In this document: positions 48,597-58,255 of the stretch, one piece after another
Position numbering within the stretch: position 1 is the stretch's first letter
Layout: the number at the start of each line of letters is the position of its first letter
Origin: Apium graveolens
Taxonomy: Eukaryota > Streptophyta > Magnoliopsida > Apiales > Apiaceae
NCBI RefSeq assembly: GCF_009905375.1
Contig: NC_133649.1
Span: forward strand, 239,738,198 to 239,802,197
Reading direction: 5' to 3'
Length of the DNA: 64,000 bases
Made by a program: the position numbers and the translations under genes
The notes under the pieces: model-generated
Database searches by the model: none
What the model was told of the DNA's origin: nothing
What the model saw: only the letters and a program-made list of their open reading frames with translations

Positions 48597-49370
48597 TTAA
48601 GAGATGCGAGCACGCACGACATCCCTAACCTGCTCCATCACAGAGGTGATGAGGTCTAAGATAGTCGCAAGTAGAGCTTGATCAACCTGACCCTCAAGAT
48701 GGCCTCTAGCTGTAACACGGGTGGTAGCCTCAATCCTTTCCATGCTATACGCTAATCCTGCCGGAAGTATCCCGCCCTCAATCCTTGGTGCAGTAAGTCG
48801 ATCCAACAGATCACTCCTAACATTACGGGCCTCAGACAGGCCACCCAAAGTCATATAATAATTGGCGATAAGAGAAGCCTGAGTGGTAGCATCTAGCAGT
48901 CCATGGGGTGCAGGTGGCGCAGACCAAGGAGATCCAAATGGATAACCAAGCACGGTATCAGGTGACAATGGTGCAGGAGATAAAGGTGGCATTTCCTCAG
49001 TAGGTGCTGGGCTCTGTACCGGGGATGGGACAGGAATTGGTGGGACCTCATGGATGTCTACAGGAACCTCTGGAAGAGGGTCTGATACTGGTATAATTGG
49101 GGTTGTGGAAGGCTCCACTCCTTCTGCCCTCATTAACCTTTGTGCCCTTGGTAACTCTTCATCCTCTAGTGCCACCCTCGCGGCCATTCTTGCTCTGGTA
49201 GTCGCCCTGACTACGGTCATTAGTTCCTCAGCGGTCCTCTCTTCATTCTCATCAGGATCCTCCATGAGATCCTCCTCAGCCACAATCCTTTCCGGAATAA
49301 CATCCTCAACCGCAACATTCTCTATCTGAACCTCATCCGGTCCCACATTAGGGTACTCCATCGGATTCAC
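48597..49370 (-). CDS. G1 5' ORF, 257 aa, acidic/Pro-rich, probable gag N-terminal part
   Basis: Intact minus-strand ORF from the ATG at 49370, about 245 bases after the PBS, so in the place of gag. The N-terminal ~50 residues are acidic (EEDLMEDPDENEERTAEE), then an Arg/Ala-rich helix, a Pro-rich middle (about residues 95-150, PPIPVPSPVQSPAP), and a helical C-terminus (residues 170-257). No zinc knuckle or capsid motif. The capsid remnant lies further on, past a non-coding stretch, so this is probably a gag truncated by decay. It stays open while the rest of G1 is closed, which may be chance or may reflect a retained role. Confidence 0.6.
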   Translation of the reverse strand: MNPMEYPNVGPDEVQIENVAVEDVIPERIVAEEDLMEDPDENEERTAEELMTVVRATTRARMAARVALEDEELPRAQRLMRAEGVEPSTTPIIPVSDPLPEVPVDIHEVPPIPVPSPVQSPAPTEEMPPLSPAPLSPDTVLGYPFGSPWSAPPAPHGLLDATTQASLIANYYMTLGGLSEARNVRSDLLDRLTAPRIEGGILPAGLAYSMERIEATTRVTARGHLEGQVDQALLATILDLITSVMEQVRDVVRARIS

Positions 49371-49615
49371 AATTTGATCTCCAACTTGTAATAAAACATC
49401 CTCATGCTGATGCTCCTGAACCTCAAGGTTCGGTGCCCCGCTGCCCTATACGAGAACGAACTATGTTACTATCATGATACTTATAAGGGTTCCCGTAAGG
49501 GTTTTAACTGTCAGTGCTACGTTAGGTAGCCCGACTATGAACTTGGCAAGAGTTCTTATTATCTTAATGAACTTATTATCTTAACGTCACATCATCTCTG
49601 AGGTTTATAACGCTT

Positions 49616-49628
49616 GGCTCTGATACCA
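49616..49628 (-). other. G1 primer binding site (initiator Met tRNA)
   Basis: TGGTATCAGAGCC on the minus strand, four bases from the 5' LTR. Exact consensus. Confidence 0.93.
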
Positions 49629-49632
49629 TTTC

Positions 49633-50457
49633 TGTAACACCCCCAAATCCGGGGTCGGGGATCCGGGTTGTCACGAGTTCCATTTCCCTTAATAACACCC
49701 AATCTTAATAATTACTCAACTACTCTGTACTGTGACCCCACAATAAACACACACACCACATGTTATAGTCTCAGAGATGAACATCCAAAAATAAGCACAA
49801 GTCATTTTATTCCACAATTATCTGCCAATACACCTTAAAAGGTTTTCTGAATAAATTTACATTTCTTTGCCATTATTACAATTCATAAATATACATAAAT
49901 CTGGTACATCAAAAGTTGAAAGCCTAGCCTATTGGTAGTTCCTACCTCAGCTACGGCGGCATCAATGCTTCTAGAAAACTGCGGGACGTCTCCTAATCGC
50001 TTGCGAATCGGGAGCTTGGTCCTGTTCATCTTTTCTATCTGTTGTTGTGTGATGAAAGAAGAAAGCAAGGGTGAGCAGCAAGCCCACCAAAATAATATGT
50101 ATACTGATTAATAGTATATGAGCCTTCTCATAGTACTCATGAAAGTCTTGGTCAACAGAAACGAACCAAGTTTGATATCTTAATGCGATGAAGTCGCAAA
50201 ATATTCAGTATATATACATATATACTTTTCAAAATATTGGAAGTCCTCTTCCATGCATAATACACACAAAGTTCCAGTGTATAACTGTATAAAAAAATAT
50301 CGTTGCAAGGTGATCTCATGTATCTAACCTTGTCTCGACGTTTTTCTGAAAATCTTTGTCATTCATAAGACAATTATTAACTAGATATAAGTTTAAAAGA
50401 TGAAGTTACCAAATACTTCACTACACTTATATCATTTATAAAGCTACTGTTAGGAAT
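49633..50457 (-). repeat. G1 5' LTR, first part
   Basis: Matches the start of 26027-30155 with few changes and stops at the E3 insertion. It includes the FITQQQ short ORF (49883-50068). The last five bases, GCTAC (50453-50457), are the left target duplication of E3. Confidence 0.95.
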
Positions 50458-51507
50458 ATATGTGCATTAGTTTGATGATATGTTTAACAAAACACTTAAG
50501 TAGAAATCTAGTGTTTGTAGCCTCAACGGATAAGACCACTTTGGCTATCCGTTGATGGTGTAGCTTTACTTAGAAATAAGTCTAGTGTTGTAGCACATTT
50601 CAGTCTCTGAATTTGAGATATAATTCTTAAATGTTGAGGGAAATTATAAGTCATGTTGACTACTAAAGGATATGCAGATAGGAAGGCTAATTGTAAATAT
50701 TTCATGCCTTGTAATTTTGTATAAATGAAATGGTGTCAACAGATAACTTAAAGACCTTCAACGGATGAGAAACAAAGCTTCAACGGATGTCTCTAAAGCT
50801 TCAACGGATAACATCCTTCAACGGATGAGTGCATCAACGGATAGAGCTTTAACTGCTAACACATCAACGGATAAAGCCATCAACGGATGAAGGCTTCAAC
50901 GGATGTTCTGTTAAATAGCAGTTGACAAGTGGTAGTTGTACCTACAAACAGAGGCACATGGGTTGACAGAGATAACTGAGATGTGGTAGCCTATTTCAGG
51001 AACATCAGAAAAAGCAGTCGTTCTACTCTAGTATAAAGATGCAATAGTCAACAATGCACTGGAGTAAAATGGAAAAGAAACAAGTGGAGAACTTATTTTA
51101 TTATTGTATTTTTATCTTTGTCTTCACTTGTAAACTTGGTGATATATAAACCAAGCAGTAGCTAGTAATTAGATAAGAATTTTTCCAGAACTGTTTAGAA
51201 AAATCTTGAGAGAAAAATTATCTAGTTTGTACTAGGATGCAGCTGTGATCAACTTCTTGAATCACAGATTTTCTGAAATACCATCTCTGGTGGAACAACA
51301 AATCCACCAGAAAAGTTTTTAAGGTCTGTTGTGTTCTGTACTTTTGTGTTTGAATATATATCTGTCTGTATTAGCTTAAAGCAATTCACACACTTGTTTA
51401 TCTTAAACACAAAACCTTTGAAACTACTCAAAACTTGAAAAAAAGTTTTGAGATTTACATTCAACCCCCCTTCTGTAAATCTCATTGTTAGTTCACTAGG
51501 AATAACA
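50458..51507 (+). repeat. E3 5' LTR
   Basis: 1050 bases, TGTTAGGA...GGAATAACA, then ATTGGTATCAGAGC. It holds ten exact TCAACGGAT/ATCCGTTGA copies, TATA-like boxes at 51032 (TATAAAG) and 51143 (TATATAAA), and ATTCAACCCCCCTTCTG near the right end (about 51459), the C-run shared with E1 and E2. Confidence 0.94.
50758..50904 (+). repeat. E3 LTR cluster of eight exact TCAACGGAT repeats
   Basis: Exact TCAACGGAT at 50758, 50780, 50801, 50818, 50834, 50864, 50880 and 50896, spaced 16-30 bases. Two more LTR copies lie upstream at 50523 and (inverted) 50547. The spacer sequences differ, so this is not a simple tandem repeat. Confidence 0.95.
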
Positions 51508-51509
51508 AT

Positions 51510-51521
51510 TGGTATCAGAGC
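51510..51521 (+). other. E3 primer binding site (initiator Met tRNA)
   Basis: TGGTATCAGAGC two bases after the LTR. Confidence 0.95.
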
Positions 51522-51568
51522 AGGCTCTTGACACACAAAGAGTTTAAAGTTCTTGGAAACTAACAAAG

Positions 51569-53983
51569 ATGAGTAAGAAGGATATTGGAGTAAAAATCCC
51601 AGTTCTTGACAAAGACAGTTATCACCATTGGAAGGTGAAAATGCACCTTCATCTACTCTCCTAAGATGAAGGTTATGTAAACTGCATTGAGAATGGTCCT
51701 CACATTCCCCATAAAGTAGCCACAGTTGCTACAGCCACAATTGTTGTTGGTCAATCCATTCCAAAACCTAGAGCAGAATGGACAATGGAAGACACAGAAG
51801 AAGTCCACAAGGATAAGAAGGCTATGAACATTTTGTTTAATGGTCTTGACAAGGATATGTTTGATAATGTGATAAATTGCACAACTGCCAAAGAGGTTTG
51901 GGACACAGTTCAGCTACTGTGTGAAGGTACAGAACAAGTAAAAGAAAACAAAATGCAGCTTCTCATTCAACAGTATGAGTATTTTCATTTTGAAGAAAAT
52001 GAATCTTTAAATGACACATTCAATAGATTCCAAAAGCTGTTGAATGGACTGAAGCTGTATGGTAGAGTGTACCAGGTGAAGGATTCAAATCTTAAATTTT
52101 TAAGATCCTTGCCAAAGGAATGGAAACCCATGACTGTCTCCTTGAGAAACTCTCAAGATTATAAGGACTTCACTCTTGAAAGATTATATGGAATCTTGAA
52201 GACTTATGAACTAGAGCTGGAACAGGATGAGGTATTGGAGAAGGGAAGAAAGAAAGGAGGTTCAGTTGCCTTGGTAGCTGAAAATGAGAAAGAATGCAGA
52301 CAAGAAACTGTGAGATTAACATTAAACTCCAAAGATGGCACAAGCAAATCAGAATCAAGCAAGGGTAAGGAGCAAGTTGCTGAGAATGAAGACAACTCCA
52401 GCCAAGATGACTCTGATGGTATTGATGAGCATCTTGCATTTCTGTCCAGAAGATTTGCAAAGATGAAATTTAAGAAAAACACTAGAGCCACTAAACCTCA
52501 TAAGAACATGGTGGACAAATCCAAGTTCAAGTGTTTCAATTGTGGTATAAGTGGACACTTTGCAAGTGAGTGCAGAAAGCCAACTTCTGAAAAGAAGAAA
52601 TTTGACCAGGTAGATTACAAAAAGAAATATTTTGATCTGCTCAAGCAAAAGGAGAAGGCTTTCATTACTCATGAAAAAGACTGGGCAGCTGATGGAGAAG
52701 AAGAGGATGAAGATGTGGAATATGTCAACTTGGCTCTCATGGCTGATTCTGAGGAAAATGAAGTTAGTTCATCAAGCAACCAGGTAATCACTACTGATTT
52801 AACACAGCTTACTAAAGAAGAGTGCAATGATGCTTTTAATGACATGTCTACTGAATTGTATCACTTGCGTGTGTCTCTTAAATCTCTTGCTAAAGAAAAT
52901 AGTAGGATTAAAGAGAACAATCTGTTTTTAAGTAATAGAAATGCTGTGTTAGAAGATAAGTTGATTGACCTAGAGAAAACTAAGCTACATTGTATATCTG
53001 TTGAAAATGAACTAGCTGAATCTGTTAAGAAAGTAGAAATACTTTCTAATCAATTAGAGAGAGAGCAAGAGGTGATTAAAGCCTGGAAGACATCTAGGGA
53101 TGTTAGTGCTCAAATTGTCAAGGTCCAAGGAATTGAATCATTTTGTGAGACTGCCTGGGATAAAAACAAAAAGAAAATGGAATTAATTGATGGGTTGTCA
53201 ACGGATGTGGAATCAACGGATGATGAAAATTATCCGTTGAAGGAAGAAAAGGAGCATCCATTGAAGGTTCCTCAATTAAAACAGGCAGATGTTTCTAAAA
53301 GTGAAAATCTAAAGAAACTCAACAAAAAGTTTGGTTCAACTTCCAAGAACTTTGTCAAAGAAGAAGCAAGCACATCCAAAGATTTCAGTAAGGTGAATAT
53401 ATGACACATGACTTTAGAACAGTTACAGAATAGGCTCAAAGTGGTTGAGGATAAAAAGGAAACTAAAAGGAAATCTAATAGAAATGGGAAGGTAGGGGTT
53501 AACAAACATAACAATTACACACCTGATAAGTATGCTCCTAGAAAAAGCTGTGTGCATTGTAATAGTGTTAATCATCTATCTGCTAATTGCAAATCTATTA
53601 AGAAAACTCCCATACCTGTACCCTCTTCCATGCCTAATATGTCTGCATCACCTCTGCATGCTATGCCTGTTATGTCTCAACAGAATCCTTATGCACATTT
53701 TGCAAACATGCCATATTTTAACAATCCCTATCTTGCTGCATTTAGTATGCCTCAAATGCCATACAATATGCCAATGTGGAATAACATGTTTGCACAATCC
53801 ATGCCTTATCAAATTCCAAATGTGCTAAATGATTCTGTGACTAACCCTACACATCAACCAACTACATCTAAGATCAAGGTTGACTCAAAGTTACCTAAGT
53901 CTAAAGATGCAGGAGGAATGAAGTCTAGGAGAAAGGCTAACATAAATGGACCCAAGGAAACTTGGGTACCAAAATCAACTTGA
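51569..53983 (+). pseudogene. gag: E3 gag, near-complete with two in-frame stops
   Basis: The ATG at 51569 is the first after the PBS. One frame runs to 53983 with only two stops (TAA at 51662 and TGA at 53402), so about 800 codons. It contains the Copia gag helical domain (VWDTVQLLCEGTEQV, YGILKTYELELEQ), an acidic linker, a knuckle CFNCGISGHFASEC (about 52532), a long coiled-coil-like stretch (about 52830-53090), TCAACGGAT copies in coding sequence (53198, 53213, inverted 53232), and a second knuckle CVHCNSVNHLSANC (about 53548). A Met/Pro-rich tract (53630-53830) follows, then the C-terminus ETWVPKST. Length fits Sirevirus gag. Confidence 0.92.
53198..53240 (+). repeat. Three TCAACGGAT-type copies inside E3 gag
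   Basis: TCAACGGAT at 53198 and 53213, ATCCGTTGA at 53232, within the coding part after the coiled coil. Near-matches follow at about 53255. Confidence 0.9.
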
Positions 53984-53997
53984 TTGATTTTATGGTG

Positions 53998-56505
53998 TGC
54001 AGGGAAACAGAAGAAATCTATGGTACTTGGACAGTGGCTGTTCAAGACACATGACAGGAGATTTCTCCCTGCTCACAGAGTTTAAGGAGAAAGCTGGCCC
54101 TAGCATAACCTTTGGAGATGACAGCAAAGGGTTTACTATGGGATATGGCTTGATTTCAACAAGGAATGTCATCATTGATGAAGTTGCATTAGTTGATGGT
54201 CTCAAGCACAACTTACTGAGCATCAGTCAACTATGTGATAGAGGGAATACAATTTCCTTCAATTCTGAAGCCTGTGTTGTCACCAGTAAGAAAGACAACA
54301 AAGTGGTTCTAACTGGAGTTAGAAAAGGAAATGTGTACTTAGCTGACTTCAACTCTACTGATGCAGAATCTATTACTTGTCTCTTCAGCAAAGCAAGTCC
54401 AGTTGAAAGTTAGCTATGGCACAAGAAGCTATCCCATTTGAATTTCAAGACAATGAATGATCTAGTCAAAAAGGACTTAGTTAGAGGAATTCCTCTTGTT
54501 GAATTCTCAAGGGATGGTTTGTGTGATGCTTGTCAGAAAGGCAAACAAAGGAAAGCATCATTCAAAAAGAAGCTTGAAACAACAATTGATGAACCATTAC
54601 AGCTGCTACATATGGATTTGTTTGGACCAGTCAATGTATTGTCAATTGCAAGAAAAGATATTGCTTAGTGATTGTAGATGATTTCTCAAAGTTTTCATGG
54701 GTCTATTTTCTTGGATCAAAGGATGAAGCAAGTGAAATCATTATCAATCACATCAGGCAAGTCAATAATCATCCTGACTTGAAGGTTAGGAATATCAGGA
54801 GTGACAATGGAACTGAGTTCAAGAATTTGACAATGAGGCTGTTCTGTGAAGAAAATGGAATCATGCATGAGTTCTCAGCTCCAAGAACACCTAAGCAAAA
54901 TGGGGTAGTTGAAAGAAAGAACAGATCTTTAATTGAGGCTGCTAGAACAATGATTGAAGAATCAAAGTTACCAACATATTTCTGGGCTGAAGCTGTTAAT
55001 TGTGCCTGCTACACTCAGAATATTTCTTTGATCAATCAAGTTAAATGCATGACTCCTTATCAGTTGTTCAAGAGAAGAAAACCAACTCTAAACTTTCTTC
55101 ATGTCTTTGGATGTAAATGCTTTATACTGAGAAATCAATCTGACCATAAAGGGAAGTTTGATGCAAAGGCTGATGAAGGGATATTTGTTGGTTACTCAGC
55201 TGGAAAATCTTATAGGGTCTACAATCTAAGAACTAACATTGTTATGGAATCTGTGCATGTTGTGTTTGATGATAAAAAGATTGATGGACTAACAGATGAG
55301 GGACACCATGAGAGACTCAAATTTGACAATATTGAGATATATTGTGATGATAGTGAAGAAGAGACTGATGGAGATGACACTTCAAAAGGGATTCAAAACA
55401 TGCCCTTGGATAATGCACAAAATCCTGCATCCGTTGATAGAGGCAATGCAGTATCCGTTGAAAGACATAGTGCATCATCCGTTGAAGTACAAAATGAAGC
55501 ATCCGTTGATCATAGTTCATCAACGGATAATTGATTTACATCATCAGTTGATAGAACTCCAAGTTCCCTGCAAAGGACCAACAACTCAGGGGGAGTTTCA
55601 ACTAATCAACACTCTGTCTCACATCATGACAATACTGAGGCCACCTCATCTAGAGTATCTCTTCCACCTCAAAGGAAATGGACCAAGAATCATCCCTTTG
55701 AACTGATCATTGGTGATGCATCATCTAAAGTGCAAACAAGAAAAGCTACTCAAGATGAATGTCTGTATAGTAGTTTTCTATCTCAGGAGGAACCTAAGAA
55801 AGTGGAAGAAGCTTTATTGGATCCAGATTGGATATTAGCTATGCAGGAAGAGCTGAACCAATTTGAGAGAAACAAAGTTTGGAAGCTGGTACCCAAACCA
55901 AAGAACAAGAGTCCTATTGACACAAAATGGGTATTCAGAAACAAGATGGATGAAAATGGCATTGTCATAAGGAATAAAGCCAGATTGGTTGCTAAAGGCT
56001 ATTCTCAACAAGAGGGAATAGATTTTGATGAGACATATGCTCCTGTTGCAAGACTTGAAGCCATCAGAATTTTTCTAGCCTATGCAGCCCATGCCAATTT
56101 CAAAGTCTATCAAATGGATGTCAAGAGTGCATTTCTAAATGGGGAATTGGAGGAAGAAGTTTATGTAAGCCAACATCCAGGTTTTGAAGATCAAAATTTT
56201 CCAGACCATGTGTATTATCTGTTGAAAGCACTCTATGGACTAAAGCAAGCACCTAGAGCCTGGTATGAGACTTTGTCAAAATTCCTTCTAGATAATCATT
56301 TCACAAGAGGTACTGTTGACAAAACTCTCTTCTTTAGAAATGTTAATGGCTCTAAGATACTTGTACAAATTTATGTAGATGATATTATATTCGGATCTAC
56401 AGATGATAAGCTTTGTAAAAAGTTTGCTAAATTAATGCAAAGTAAATATGAAATGAACATGATGGGAGAGCTAACTTACTTTCTTGGGTTACAAGTTAAA
56501 CAAGT
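53998..56505 (+). pseudogene. pol: E3 pol: protease, integrase and partial RT
   Basis: Opens at TGCAGGG (53998), 14 bases after the gag stop, in the +1 frame and without ATG. Protease LDSGCSRHMTGD (about 54030). Pre-integrase HKKLSHLNF...CDACQKGK. The integrase core retains MDLFGPV, RSDNGTEF and VVERKN (catalytic D, D, E). The integrase-RT linker carries ATCCGTTGA repeats. RT has [34 protein letters not shown] (about 56374) and [13 protein letters not shown], where it is cut. Stops at 54411, 54666 and 55532 and one frameshift near 54668. Confidence 0.93.
55429..55528 (+). repeat. Five ATCCGTTGA/TCAACGGAT copies in the E3 integrase-RT linker
   Basis: ATCCGTTGA at 55429, 55453, 55477 and 55501 and TCAACGGAT at 55520. 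The first four are exactly 24 bases apart, so they are in frame and encode ASV(D/E)-type repeats. Confidence 0.95.
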
Positions 56506-57026
56506 TAGCCTATTTCAGGAATATCAGAAAAAGCAGTCGTTCTACTCTAGTATAAAGATGCAATAGTCAACAATGCACTGGAGTAAAATGGAAAAGAAAC
56601 AAGTGGAGAACTTATTTTATTATTGTATTTTTATCTTTGTCTTCACTTGTAAACTTGGTGATATATAAACCAAGCAGTAGCTAGTAATTAGATAAGAATT
56701 TTTCCAGAACTGTTTAGAAAAATCTTGAGAGAAAAATTATCTAGTTTGTACTAGGATGCAGCTGTGATCAACTTCTTGAATCACAGATTTTCTGAAATAC
56801 CATCTCTGGTGGAACAACAAATCCACCAGAAAAGTTTTTAAGGTCGGTTGTGTTCTGTACTTTTGTGTTTGAATATATATCTGTCTGTATTAGCTTAAAG
56901 CAATTCACACACTTGTTTATCTTAAACACACAACCTTTGAAACTACTCAAAACTTGAAAAAAAGTTTTGAGATTTACATTCAACCCCCCTTCTGTAAATC
57001 TCATTGTTAGTTCACTAGGAATAACA
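56506..57026 (+). repeat. E3 3' LTR, truncated at its left side
   Basis: Matches 50985-51507 with very few differences (for example AACATC versus AATATC near the start). The junction with RT near 56505 shows only a few shared bases (GTTAGCC/GGTAGCC), which suggests an end-joining or recombination deletion. Confidence 0.93.
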
Positions 57027-57031
57027 GCTAC
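57027..57031. repeat. Target-site duplication of E3 (GCTAC), right copy
   Basis: GCTAC also at 50453-50457. Removing E3 and one copy restores continuity of the G1 LTR. Confidence 0.95.
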
Positions 57032-57167
57032 TTGAACTACCACTGTTCAAAGTATAATTAGTTTTCAACAGTTCATCACATAGATGAGACTGCAAGACAA
57101 GATTTGAATAGATTAAATCTTTGAAATATTATTAAAGGAAATGAAGTCATGATATACTTCATTAAGT

Positions 57168-57205
<38 letters not shown>

Positions 57206-58220
57206 ACATATACATCTTCTTTATACAATTTCCTGAAAACCTCTGTCATGTAAAGTATGAACAGAATTGCAATATCCAATAAATTTGGAAAGGAAAAGAA
57301 TTTTGGCATAAACCAGATATCTTGCTGATCAGGCAAAGATACCCATAAGTCACCTTTTCTACTAGTAGATGGACGAATTCCCCACTGGTCATCACCCTGG
57401 TCGTAATAGGACCTTATGCTGGACTGCCACTCAGCCACTTATGCATTTGATGGACTCCCACTGAGCCACTTACACTATCATGGACGCCCACTGAGCCCAT
57501 GTTGCTTATGCCGACTCAATAGATGGACTTACTTCCCGAACGTTGGGTAAGTAATCAATTCATTTACCAAAACTGCAACCTTGTTGCGAATATAAAATAC
57601 ACCACAGAGCCGGATCCCTCAGGTTTTGAGCGAGTATTTAAATCCCCTTAAAAAGGAAGATCTTAAATATAAAAATGAGTTTTGGGATCCGCTCTAACTT
57701 TTAAAAATCATTTTGAAGACTCGAAAACACTTTAAAGAGTGTTTGGAATAAAGCTGATTTAATGAAGTAAATCAGTCCCCATTATATTTAGAAAATGTCT
57801 GAATATTATTATTTAAATAATATTCCCATAAAGAATAATCTTTATAAAAATAATCGAAGTAGAAGTATTAAAACTTATACTTGAAATGAATATTAAATAT
57901 CCAAAGATATACCTATACGAAAGTACTATCTTTATTTGAATAATCGAAAATAAGTTTGATTATTGACACCTTATTCTTTAATAAAATAAAGAATATTATA
58001 AAGTAATAAGCGGAGTCATAATACCTCGAATGAATATTATAATAATATTCAAATAATAAAATAAAAGGAGTCGTAAGTCCTCGAATGAATATCCAAGTAA
58101 TATTCAATAATAATATAAAGGAGTCATAAGCCCTCGAATAATATTCGAAATAATATTCAATAATTAATATAAAGTTATCGAATAACCCTTATTCGATTAA
58201 TAGTTTTAAAAACTATGACC

Positions 58221-58255
<35 letters not shown>

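Larger units (their letters stand above)
50458..57026 (+). mobile_element. E3: Sirevirus-type Copia element with internal deletion, nested in the G1 5' LTR
   Basis: 5' LTR 50458-51507, PBS 51510-51521, gag 51569-53983, pol 53998-56505, truncated 3' LTR 56506-57026. GCTAC target duplication at 50453-50457 and 57027-57031. A deletion joins the middle of RT to the inside of the 3' LTR, removing the RT thumb, RNase H, any ORF3, the PPT and the first ~525 bases of the 3' LTR. Coding regions before the deletion have relatively few breaks, so this is one of the youngest Copia copies here. Confidence 0.94.
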
